Positions 14,947 through 22,315 of a stretch of 22,500 nt of DNA are shown here, piece by piece. Below the pieces are notes generated by a model, which made no database searches, was not told the DNA's origin, and was given only the letters and a program-made list of their open reading frames with translations. Each line of letters starts with the position of its first letter. The stretch's first letter is position 1. Origin of the DNA: Prorocentrum cordatum (lineage: Eukaryota; Sar; Dinophyceae; Prorocentrales; Prorocentraceae); NCBI GenBank assembly GCA_963575745.1, contig CAUYUJ010015731.1, forward strand, positions 20,001 to 42,500, read 5' to 3'. A program made the position numbers and the translations under genes.

Positions 14947-15112
14947 GCTTAAGTCGGGTCTGCCCTTCTGCAGGAGGAAGATCCAGAAATGGTCAAACAA
15001 CAGTCTGGGGACTATTGTTTAAAGATTGGTTTCGATCAGTTTTGAAGATTGTTTGGACCATTTCTAATTGTTCCTCGAGGATCGGCCTGTCGGGGGACGT
15101 GCCCGACCCAAT
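14947..15112 (+). mobile_element. Family E inverted-repeat element, copy 4
   Basis: The left end is GCTTAAGTCGGGTCTGCCC then TTCTGCAGGAGGA. The right end, reverse-complemented, is GGGTCGGGCACGTCCCC then CGACAGGCCGA. The core motif is CAAACAACAGTCTGGGGACT. It is in the opposite orientation to copy 3 and forms the outer right arm of the 13636-15112 composite. Confidence 0.75.
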
Positions 15113-15165
15113 CATGGACGTTCGACGGTCCGCGCGGGGCGCCCAAAGTTCATGGCTCATGCCGT
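15113..15165 (-). repeat. Solo arm of family I
   Basis: Read on the minus strand this is GAACTTTGGGCGCCCCGCG then CGGACCGTCGAACG, matching the first half of the family I left arm at 13878-13905. It adjoins family E copy 4 directly, so E and I sequences are neighbours at three junctions in this region. Confidence 0.5.
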
Positions 15166-15891
15166 TTGTTGGTCCCTCCAGAGAAAAGGGGCCCTGAGGG
15201 ATGGAGCCTCCAGGGACGAGGGCCCCCCGGACAGCGAGCCGTTCCGCCCAGGACTTCGGAGGCGTGGATTGCCGATTCGCTTCCAGGCAAGACCCAGTCA
15301 TACAGTCGGGGCCCTGGCGAAGGAACCCTTTTGGTTGGGGAGGGGCTTGCCTCAGGTTTTCCTTATGTCTTCGATCGGAAATCGAAGTTGAACTTCTGGA
15401 AAAAGGGGCCTCGTTCCTTATGTAGGGTTCCTTAGGTCAACGCCCCGACTGTACCACGTGCTTCCTCGTCAAGCAGCCCGACCGCTGCAGGCCAACCCAC
15501 GGGTCGTTTCGTACCGCTTGGCTCCCGCTCGGGAGCGGAGGTGGTCAACAGGGAGGCAGGCTCGTCTGGCTCGCAGGACCCACCGACGAGCGACACACTG
15601 GGCGGGCCCCATAGGTCGAGAGCTCCAGGGCCCCACCCCCGCCACGAGCAGGACCGCGGCGCGCCCTCACAGCTCCTCCAGCCAAGGCGCAGCCAGGGCC
15701 CCGGCTCGTGCCTTCCTGCGGCACCCGTCGCGCCGCCTCGATCCGTGAGGGCCCCGTGGCTCGGGAACCTGGGCGAGCACCGCGCCTGGCGTGGCGAAGA
15801 GCGGCAGAGCTCGCAGAGCGCCTGGAGCACCTGGGCGAACTGGCAGAGCCCGGGCGAGCGGCAGCAGCACGCCCGGACCTCTGGGGGAGCG
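15166..15891. other. Unassigned sequence
   Basis: This is GC-rich sequence without a clear tandem repeat. A perfect 7-bp stem (CTTCGAT 15369-15375 with ATCGAAG 15381-15387) is the only notable structure. Frames of 100-216 codons are open in several phases, especially over 15541-15900, but overlap one another on both strands and show no recognisable domain. Confidence 0.3.
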
Positions 15892-16128
15892 ACGGCCCAG
15901 GAGCCTGTTTTTTTGGGGGGATTCAGGCAAGTTTACTTGCATGGCGTTGGCCCCCCCCCACCCCCCCTCGCCCCCCTTCAAGCGAATCCTAGCGTGCAAG
16001 TGCCTTTCGACTTGCGTGATTTCCGCGCCCCCCCCCCCCCCCTGGGCTTGCTTCAGGCTCAGCTCCCCCCCCCCCCGTCCATGCAAGTAAACTTGCCAGA
16101 AGCTAAAAAAAAACAGGCTCCAGGCCCC
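15892..16128. mobile_element. 237-bp fold-back element with poly-C interior
   Basis: The left arm 15892-15944 and right arm 16078-16128 are inverted. CCAGGAGCCTG-type ends are followed by a T7-9 run (A-run on the right) and GGCAAGTTTACTTGCATGG, which is matched exactly by CCATGCAAGTAAACTTGCC at 16079. The interior holds three long C-runs (about 15951-15982, 16029-16042 and 16065-16077) and a small GCAAGT/ACTTGC stem. No protein is encoded and no target duplication was found. Confidence 0.7.
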
Positions 16129-16136
16129 CCTCGGCA

Positions 16137-16253
16137 TCGCTCGGACGTGTGCATTTTTCTTTCGGCGAGGACCATCGAGGAGCATTCTTGATCATTTGGC
16201 GAAAAAACCACGCGCGAAACCGAAAAAAGCACAGGGAATGGACGTCCGAGCGA
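16137..16253. repeat. 117-bp fold-back with perfect 12-bp ends
   Basis: TCGCTCGGACGT (16137-16148) and ACGTCCGAGCGA (16242-16253) are exact inverted repeats. Pairing continues loosely inward through GTGCATTTTTC on the left and GAAAAAAGCAC on the right. It lies 8 bp right of the previous fold-back element. MITE-like, but I could not see a target duplication. Confidence 0.6.
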
Positions 16254-16420
16254 CGGCCAGCCCCGGTCGAGCGCTCCAGGGGGCCCCCCGGCCACGAGGC
16301 ACCGCCGCGCGCGCGCGCTTACAGAGCTCCTCGGGCCGCCCGTGCGCATGCGCGGGGGGAGGGGGGGGGGCCGCCCGGGCGGCCGCCGATGGCTCGTGCC
16401 GTGGCGGCGACAGGTCGTCC

Positions 16421-16422
<2 letters not shown>

Positions 16423-16456
<34 letters not shown>

Positions 16457-16500
16457 CACTTGTGCCGCTGTCGTCGTCGCCGCCGTCGTCGCCGCCGCAA
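16423..16500 (+). repeat. (GTC)n microsatellite
   Basis: A pure GTC run of about 11 units (16423-16456) is followed by an imperfect GTC/GCC tract. It uses the same unit as the tract at 6540-6650. Confidence 0.85.
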
Positions 16501-17052
16501 AAAGGCTGTGGGAGGCCATCAGGAGGGCCTACGTAGTCCCCGTAAGGTCCCTAGAGGGCCAAAGCTCCCCAACACGCCCAGGAAATCCCCAAGACGGCTC
16601 GAGACAGCCCCAAGCCGGCCGGCCCACAAGGGCTCCGACAAGGCCCGCCCCACATTGCGTTTTCAACCATACTGACCCGAATCCTGGGCTCGCAACCACA
16701 GATCCCGGAAATCTGTTGCGAACCCGGGATTGGGTGCATTCCCTATAAAAATTACTTGCGTTCCCGTGTCCCGTTGCGACACGCTGCAACCCGCTGCACC
16801 ATTCTTCGCCGTCCCCCGACGACGCCCTCCTCCTCATTCTGCTGCTCCACCACTTGTCCTCCCCCACATCCGCTTCCTTTCCTCGCTCTCCGAGATTCCC
16901 TCCCTCCTATCCTACGCCCTCCACCCGGCGCCTTGCGGGAGCCCCCAGAGGCTTGGGAAGGGCCAGGGGCCGCCCGAACTTTCGAAGACTTCTGAAGACC
17001 ACCGCAGGGAAGGGGCCATATTACCAAGTCCACTAGGGATGGTACGAAAGCC
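16501..17052. other. Unassigned sequence
   Basis: 16540-16640 carries CCCCAAGACGG/CCCCAAGCC-style motifs resembling a decayed family G tail. 16760-17045 is non-repetitive, C-rich at first, with CTGCAACCCGCTGCACC as a short duplication at about 16782. No gene was recognised. Confidence 0.35.
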
Positions 17053-17261
17053 ATGTATGTTTGTGTATGCATGTATGTATGTATGTATGTATGCATGCAT
17101 GCATGTATGTATGTGTGCATGCATGCATGTATGTATGTATGTATGTATATGTGTATACATGTATGTATGTATGTACGTACGTACGTATGTATGTATGTAT
17201 GCATGTATGCAGGTATGCATGTATGCATGTATGTGTATGTGTATGTGTATGTGTACGTGTA

Positions 17262-17322
<61 letters not shown>

Positions 17323-17363
17323 GTTTACGTGTATGTGTATGTGTATGTGAATGTGCATGCGTA

Positions 17364-17394
<31 letters not shown>

Positions 17395-17495
17395 GTGCAT
17401 GTGCATGTGCATGTGTGTGTGTATGTGTATGTGTATGGGTATGTTTGGATGTATGTATGTAGGTATGTTTAAGTTCATATCTATATATATATATA
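17053..17495 (+). repeat. TATG/TATGTG satellite with graded unit
   Basis: The left part (17053-17230) is mostly (TATG)n with GCATGCATGCATG and GTACGTACGTACG variants. The right part (17230-17440) is almost pure (TATGTG)n with single-base changes. The end (17440-17500) returns to TATG and then (TA)n. The 6-bp unit explains the alternating Tyr-Val, Met-Cys and His-Ile frames, which are not proteins. Confidence 0.95.
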
Positions 17496-17589
17496 TACAG
17501 ATCTACCCCGGGGGGCGTAGCCGGGGGGTCCCGCCCAGGGACCTCGGCGGCGCATGGGGGGCCCGGGGCCTTACTTTCCTTTTTTTATT

Positions 17590-18387
17590 GGGCTTCGACG
17601 ACCCGGAGCCAACAGAGCCCCATGAGGTTCCAGGGGTTGCTCCCGCCTGGTGCCCTGCAGGTCTTCCCACGAGCCTCCCAGGGGCCTCGAGGAGAGCCCC
17701 CCAAAGCTCAAACACTTGGTTCTCCCACAGTTTTTCCAAGTTTTTCTCCATGCAGTCTTCCCATCGTTTTCCAAGGCCTTGCTCTTTGTTTCCCCATCGT
17801 TTTTCCACGTTTTCCTCCATCCAGCTTGGTCTGCATCCCCACGCTGTGCGGCAGCCCTATAGAGGACGCCCTGACCGTCCCGGTTCGGCCTCAGAGGCTC
17901 CCAACCTTGTCCCCAGATGGTTCCGCGTGGGAGGATCGGCGCGCCCCGGTGGGGTCACGGCGCGGCCAGGGGCGCTCCGAGATCCCTGCGACACCGACGA
18001 TCACCCCAAGACACCCCCCCGAGCGATTTCGTCGACGCGGCATGCTTCCAAGAGGCCTCCCCGGAGGGCTCTCCTTCTTCCTGGTTTTGTTTCCCATAGT
18101 TTTTTCCGCGTTTTCACTCATCCAGCTTGTTCTGCACCCCCACGCTGCGCGGCGGCCCGAGAGGGCGCCCAGACCGATGTGGCTCGGGCCCCTGGGGGCT
18201 CCCAGCCGTGATCCAAGACGGCTCCGCATGGGAGGACCAGCGCCCCCAAGTAGGCTCCGCGAGCCGCCGGAGTCGCTTCCTGGCCTGCGCGACGCCGACG
18301 ATCGCAGACAGCCCCCCGAACGACTTCGTCGACGCGGCATGCTTCCAAGAGGCCTCCCCGGAGGGCTCTCGGAGGCCTTTTTCGCTT
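17590..18387 (+). repeat. Family H tandem array, 301-bp period (first part)
   Basis: The anchor CCAGCTTG-TCTGC lies at 17821 and 18122, exactly 301 bp apart. Each unit has TTTTTCC-CG-TTTTC-TC before the anchor. After it come CCCCACGCTG-GCGGC, AGAGG-CGCCC, GAGGCTCCCA-CC, a GATGGTTCCGC/GACGGCTCCGC block, CCTG-GACGCCGACGATC, CGTCGACGCGGCATGC and TTCCAAGAGGCCTCCCCGGA. A decayed partial unit precedes (17590-17760). The third unit is split by the composite element at 18394. Confidence 0.8.
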
Positions 18388-18393
18388 TGTTCC

Positions 18394-19056
18394 CTACCTG
18401 GGCTCTGCCTAGAAGGGTTCTCACTCTCTTAGCTTAAAGGGACCGGGCAGTGGAACACGCCCCGGGCGGTTCCCCCAGTCCCCTGGGAGCGGTTCCCCCC
18501 AGTCCCCTGGGAGCTTTAGCTTTAGCTTTAGCTTTAGCTTTAGCTTTAGCTTTAGCTTTAGCTTTAGCTTTAGCTTAGCTTTAGCTTAGCGTCTCGCTTA
18601 GCTTTAGCTTAGCGTTTAGCTTAGATTTAGCTTAGCGTTTAGCTTAGAGTGAGCTTAACTGTAGCTTAGCTGTAGCTTAGCTTTAGCTTAGCTTTAGCTT
18701 AGCTTCAGCTTAGCTTTAGCTTAGCTGTAGCCTAGCTTTAGCCTAGCTTCAGCTTAGCTTTAGCTTATCTTTAGCCTAGCTGTAGCTTAGCTTTAGCTTA
18801 GCTGCTGCTCAGCTTTAGCTTAGCTTTATCTTAGCTTCAGCTTAGCTTTAGCATAGCTTTAGCTTAGCTTGAGCTTAGCTGTAGCTTAGCTTTAGCTTAG
18901 CTGCGGCCTAGCTTTAGCTTAGCTTTAGCTTAGCTTTAGCTTAGCTTTAGCTTAGCTTTAGCTTAGCTTTAGCTTAGCTTTAGCTTAGCGTTACTGTTAC
19001 TACTAATGCTGCTTTCCTAGGGGTTCCAACTCCTAGGTAGGGTCGCACTGGGATAA
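18394..19056 (+). mobile_element. Composite element with conserved ends and a TTAGCTTTAGC array (copy 2)
   Basis: The 5' domain (18394-18511) starts CTACCTGGGCTCTGCCTAG and matches 4235-4346, with the CCCGGGCGGTTCCCCC block and a duplicated CAGTCCCCTGGGAGC. The middle (18512-18995) is (AGCTTT)n, then a ~11-bp TTAGCTTTAGC array. The 3' domain (19002-19056) runs from ACTAATGCTGCTTTCCTAGG to CACTGGGATAA and matches 5105-5159. TGTTCC flanks it on both sides (18388-18393 and 19057-19062). Removing 669 bp (element plus one TGTTCC) returns the family H anchors to 301-bp spacing (970 minus 669). This is direct evidence of insertion. No transposase is present. Confidence 0.85.
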
Positions 19057-19300
19057 TGTTCCAATTGTTTTTTTTCCACGCTTTCATCCATCCAGCTTGT
19101 TCTGCGCCCCCACGCTGCACGGCAGCCTGAGAGGGCGCCCGGGCCGATGCGGCTCGGGCCCCTGAGGCTCCCAACCGTCATCCAAGACGGTTCCGCATGG
19201 GGGGGGCAGCCCCCCCAAGTAGGCTCCGCGAGCCGCCAGAGTCGCTTCCAGGACTGCGCGACGCCGACGTTCGCTCCATGACAGCTGTCCAGGCCACCTC
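19057..19300 (+). repeat. Family H tandem array, third unit (right part)
   Basis: The unit resumes at TGTTCCAATTG-TTTTTTTTCC and its anchor CCAGCTTGTTCTGC is at 19092. It continues through CGCCCCCACGCTGC, CGGCAGCC, AGAGGGCGCCC, CTCCCAACCGTCATCC and AAGTAGGCTCCGCGAGCCGC, closely matching the second unit (18122 onward). Confidence 0.8.
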
Positions 19301-19329
19301 GCCAGCAAACGAGGCTTCCTTGAGGCTTC

Positions 19330-19510
19330 CCACAAGGGCCCCCGGAGGCTCGAATCCTAAATTTCCCTATGGTTTCTCGTTCTCCCGGGTTTCTGGCTTT
19401 GTTTGTCGACGGTACATGCTCGTCCTAGAAATCCCCAAGACTGCCCCGTTGCGGCCCCAGAGGCTCCCAACCGTGCCCATGACAGCACCAGAGGGCACCC
19501 TGGCGGCTGA
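19330..19510 (+). repeat. Family H tandem array, decayed fourth unit
   Basis: CCCCGGAGGCTC, CCCTATGGTTTCTCGTTCTCC, GCCCCAGAGGCTCCCAACCG and a CATGACAGCACC-like segment follow the family H order with many changes and the anchor mostly lost. The array seems to end here. Confidence 0.4.
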
Positions 19511-19665
19511 AGCGGCGCCGCCGAGTAGCCCCGAACGCTCTGGCGCGGCCGATTCGGGCCACCAAAGCAGGCTTAGGGGCTTTTGCGGTCGCCAGGGGCC
19601 GATTGCGTCTCGACGTCCCGCGACCGAGCCAAAGACTTGTCACACAGCTCAAAGGACGGGGGGGG

Positions 19666-19830
19666 AGAAGGAGGACGAGGACAAGGAGGAGGAGGAAACG
19701 GAGAAGGAGGGGGAGGAGGAGGAGGAGGAGGAGGAGGAAGAGGAGGATGAGGAGGATGAGGACGAGGAGGAGAGGGCGGAGGAGAAGGCGGAGGAGGAGG
19801 AGGAGGAGGAAGAGGAGGAGGAGGAGGAAT
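19666..19830 (+). repeat. (GGA)n purine tract
   Basis: About 165 bp are almost purely purine on the plus strand (GGA, GAA, GAGGAC units). It is followed within 40 bp by pyrimidine-rich sequence of the complementary type. Confidence 0.9.
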
Positions 19831-19865
19831 AGGCACGAGGGGGAGGGCTTGGGGGTGGGGGTGCC

Positions 19866-20280
19866 TCCTCTGCGTCGTCGTCGTCCTCCTCCTCGTCGTC
19901 CTCCTCCTCCTCCTCCTGCTCCTCCCCCTCCTTCCCCTGATCCTCCTGCAACTCCTGCTGCTGCTGCTGCTGCCGCTCCTCCTGCTCCTCCTCCTGTCAT
20001 TCATTCTCCTGCTCCTCATCTTCTCCCTTGCCCTCCCCCATCCCCTCCCTCCTCATCCTTCCCCCCCTCCGGCTCTTGCTCCTCCTCCTCCTGCTCCTAT
20101 TCCTGCGCCTCCTCCCTTGATGCTGCTCCCCCTTGACCTCCTCCTCCTCCTCCTCCTCCTCCTCCTCCTCCTCCTCCTCCTCCTCCCCTCCTGTTCCTCG
20201 TCCTCCTGCTCTTCCTGCTCCCGCTCCTCTGCCTGCTTCTCCTGCCCCCCGTTTTCCCCCTTCTCCTCCTCCCCCCCCCC
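19866..20280 (+). repeat. (TCC)n pyrimidine tract
   Basis: About 415 bp of TCC/CTC/CTG units include (GTC)n at the start, (CTG)6 near 19955 and a pure (TCC)n run at 20138-20185. It ends with a C-run at 20271. With the preceding GGA tract it forms a purine-to-pyrimidine switch. Confidence 0.9.
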
Positions 20281-20894
20281 CCATCCACAGCCCGTCCCCT
20301 CGAAGTATGGCGCAGCCGTATTATCGTCCTCAAAGCGCCGCGGGCGTCGCTGCCCGAACGGAGGCCCAGGGCGCCAGCGGGGTGCTGGCCGCGCGTTGCC
20401 GCTTGGCCTCCAGCTCCACCTGCTTTCCTCTTCCTTTCAGCGAATGGCCGTTCGAGTCGCAGGCGCTTGGCCAGCGAGAGGGGCCTTTCGACTTCAGCAG
20501 GGGTCTGGAAACCGATTTCGAGTCCATGTCGAATTGACTGCGTCTCCTCCGCCAGGCCCCTGGGCCCCTCCCAATCTTCTGCCGCACTGGGCGGGAGGGC
20601 GACGATGAGAGGAGGAAGACATGGGCCAGGCGGGTGCTTTGGTGCTGGCCCGAAGGGGGTCGGGTGATTTTTCTCGCGGAGTGAGCTCGACCTCTCGTCG
20701 GCGCTCGCGTCGCGCGATTGCGCTCGCATCGGAGCGGGCCAGGTTTGAGCCCGCCTGTTGCGATCGACGGCAGCGCGTGCGCGTCGCACCCTACAGCTTG
20801 CGTTGGTTACCCGGGGGGGGGGCCGTCGACCAGACGGCGCGTTTTCCGGCTCAGGACCGATCCCGGATTTCAGCCTAAATCCGAGAGCGTTCGG
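20281..20894. other. Unassigned sequence with a splice-acceptor-like motif
   Basis: At 20419-20440 a polypyrimidine stretch ends in TTTCAG, like a 3' splice site, and is followed by a plus-strand frame ending in a TGA at about 20537 (EWPFESQALGQREGPF is part of it). No other exon, domain or family was recognised, and the opposite strand is also open. I do not call a gene. Confidence 0.25.
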
Positions 20895-20985
20895 CTTGAA
20901 TGTCTTTGGGTATCTCTGGGTATCTTTGAATACTTTTGAATGCTGTATCTTTGAATGTATTTGAATGTGTTTTTTGAATCGTTTG
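20895..20985 (+). repeat. AT-rich TTTGAATG-type degenerate repeat
   Basis: CTTGAATGT, CTTTGGGTATCT, CTTTGAATACT, TTTTGAATGC, CTTTGAATGT, ATTTGAATGTG and TTTTTTGAATCG follow one another with spacings of about 10-17 bp. The island is strikingly AT-rich compared with its GC-rich neighbours and continues as AT-rich single-copy sequence to about 21030. Confidence 0.6.
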
Positions 20986-22315
20986 GGATCTCTACGATTG
21001 CAAAAGTTATTCACATATATTTAAACGTGATCCTCGCTCTCGGACGGGGCCGGTTTTGGCCATGGCGCCGGGCCTGGTCACGCGTCGTCGCGATGCAGCC
21101 CGGCAATGCCAGACCTTCTCGCGGTGGCCCCCGGTAGCGTCTGCGTTCGCACCGCCTTCGAAGTGCCATTCATGGTGCTCGAATTAAATCGGCGGACTTC
21201 CGCGGTTGCCCACTGGCGCAACAAACCGTTCGGGCGGCGCCCCGCCGATCGTTGATGCGGCGCGGCAGCGCCGGCTTGCGCGATTGCGCCGGGCCCCCGC
21301 GGGCCCGCGGGCGCCCCTGAAGCCGCGCGCCAAAGGTCACTCTCGCCGAGGGCCACTCCCGCGCGCGGTTGAGAACCTGCCGGATGAAAGTTGACGAAGC
21401 ACCAGGGCGACATCCAAAGATGCGTTTTCTATCGCCCCGCGGTTCCGGAGGCCCCAATTCCTGGCGCGGGGGTCGTCTTCTACACCCGGACGTGCTCCTC
21501 TTGGTCTCCGGGCCCGATAGCGCAGGCAAGCTTCGAGGATCCAGGGGTGGGGGGAGGGCCGACCCAGACCCATGGCGTCATTCTGGCACCGACGTCGTCT
21601 CCCCGAGAGCTGGGCCCCCGGCGGGCCCGCTTCTCATCGCGACGGCTGTTTCGGCGCCCCCGAGGCCCCTTGAGGGCCTGCGGAGGCCGAGAAAAAACAC
21701 CGAACATCGTCCGTAGTGACTTTTTCACGACGCGCGGAGTCCTCCTCTTTCTGTTGCTCTCCTCCTCCCGAAATACTTCCCCCTTCACCCGCTTCGGCCC
21801 CCACTCCTTTTCGCCCTCTTCCTCGCCGTCCTGTCCGTCCTCCTCCTCTCCCGATTTTGACTTAACCTGCCGGCCCTGGTGTTTTTCTGCACCTCTGCTC
21901 CTGTGTCCCCTCCTCTTCCTGCGCCGCCGCCCGTCCTGGTTCTGCGCATGCGCTTGGATTTCCCTCCCGTGTGCCAGCTGAGGCCTTCGGGCCCGTCCCC
22001 CTCCCTCCCCCCATGGCTCTGCTCCTTCCCCGCGCCCGCCCCCCCCCGCCTTGGTAGCTGGCGCGCAGTGGCCCCGAGCGCTTCGGAAGCGCTCGACGCC
22101 CTCGTGCGCGCGAGAGCCACGTGCGCGTGAGCCCACTGCGGCGCGTGAGGATTCCAGCGCTGCCTCTAGACGGCCCAACGAAGCAGTCAGGTTGCGCAAA
22201 CTGCACCCAGGGGTGCCCAGGGGCACCCCGAGGCAGCTGAAGGCGGGCCCGAGACAGCCCAGCTGGCCGACAAAACGGTTCCGGACACTTCCGCGAGGCC
22301 GCAGCGGCCTTCTTC
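20986..22315. other. Unassigned sequence
   Basis: No gene was recognised in about 1.3 kb. 21060-21420 is GC-rich with ordinary complexity, and frames on the minus strand are open but match nothing known. 21740-22050 is pyrimidine-rich. A perfect hairpin (GAGCGCTT 22076-22083, 3-base loop, AAGCGCTC 22087-22094) is followed by GTGCGCG-type repeats to about 22130. Confidence 0.3.

Noticed and set aside
17053-17478. Cys/Val, Met/Tyr and His/Ile repeat ORFs
   Set aside because: They are direct translations of the (TATGTG)n satellite in all frames and have no coding meaning.
18512-18995. Telomeric or interstitial telomere repeat
   Set aside because: The units are AGCTTT and TTAGCTTTAGC, not TTTAGGG or TTAGGG. 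The array is enclosed by conserved end domains and lies inside a tandem repeat.
18394-19056. Helitron
   Set aside because: There is a subterminal hairpin, but the ends are not TC and CTRR, and a TGTTCC duplication is present whereas Helitrons insert without target duplication.
20419-20537. Terminal exon after a TTTCAG acceptor
   Set aside because: The acceptor-like motif sits beside a long pyrimidine tract where such matches are expected by chance. The downstream frame is only about 32 codons and is unidentified.
20097-21014. 305-codon minus-strand ORF
   Set aside because: The C-terminal third is poly-Gly from the TCC tract. The rest has no recognisable motif, and other frames on both strands are open over it.
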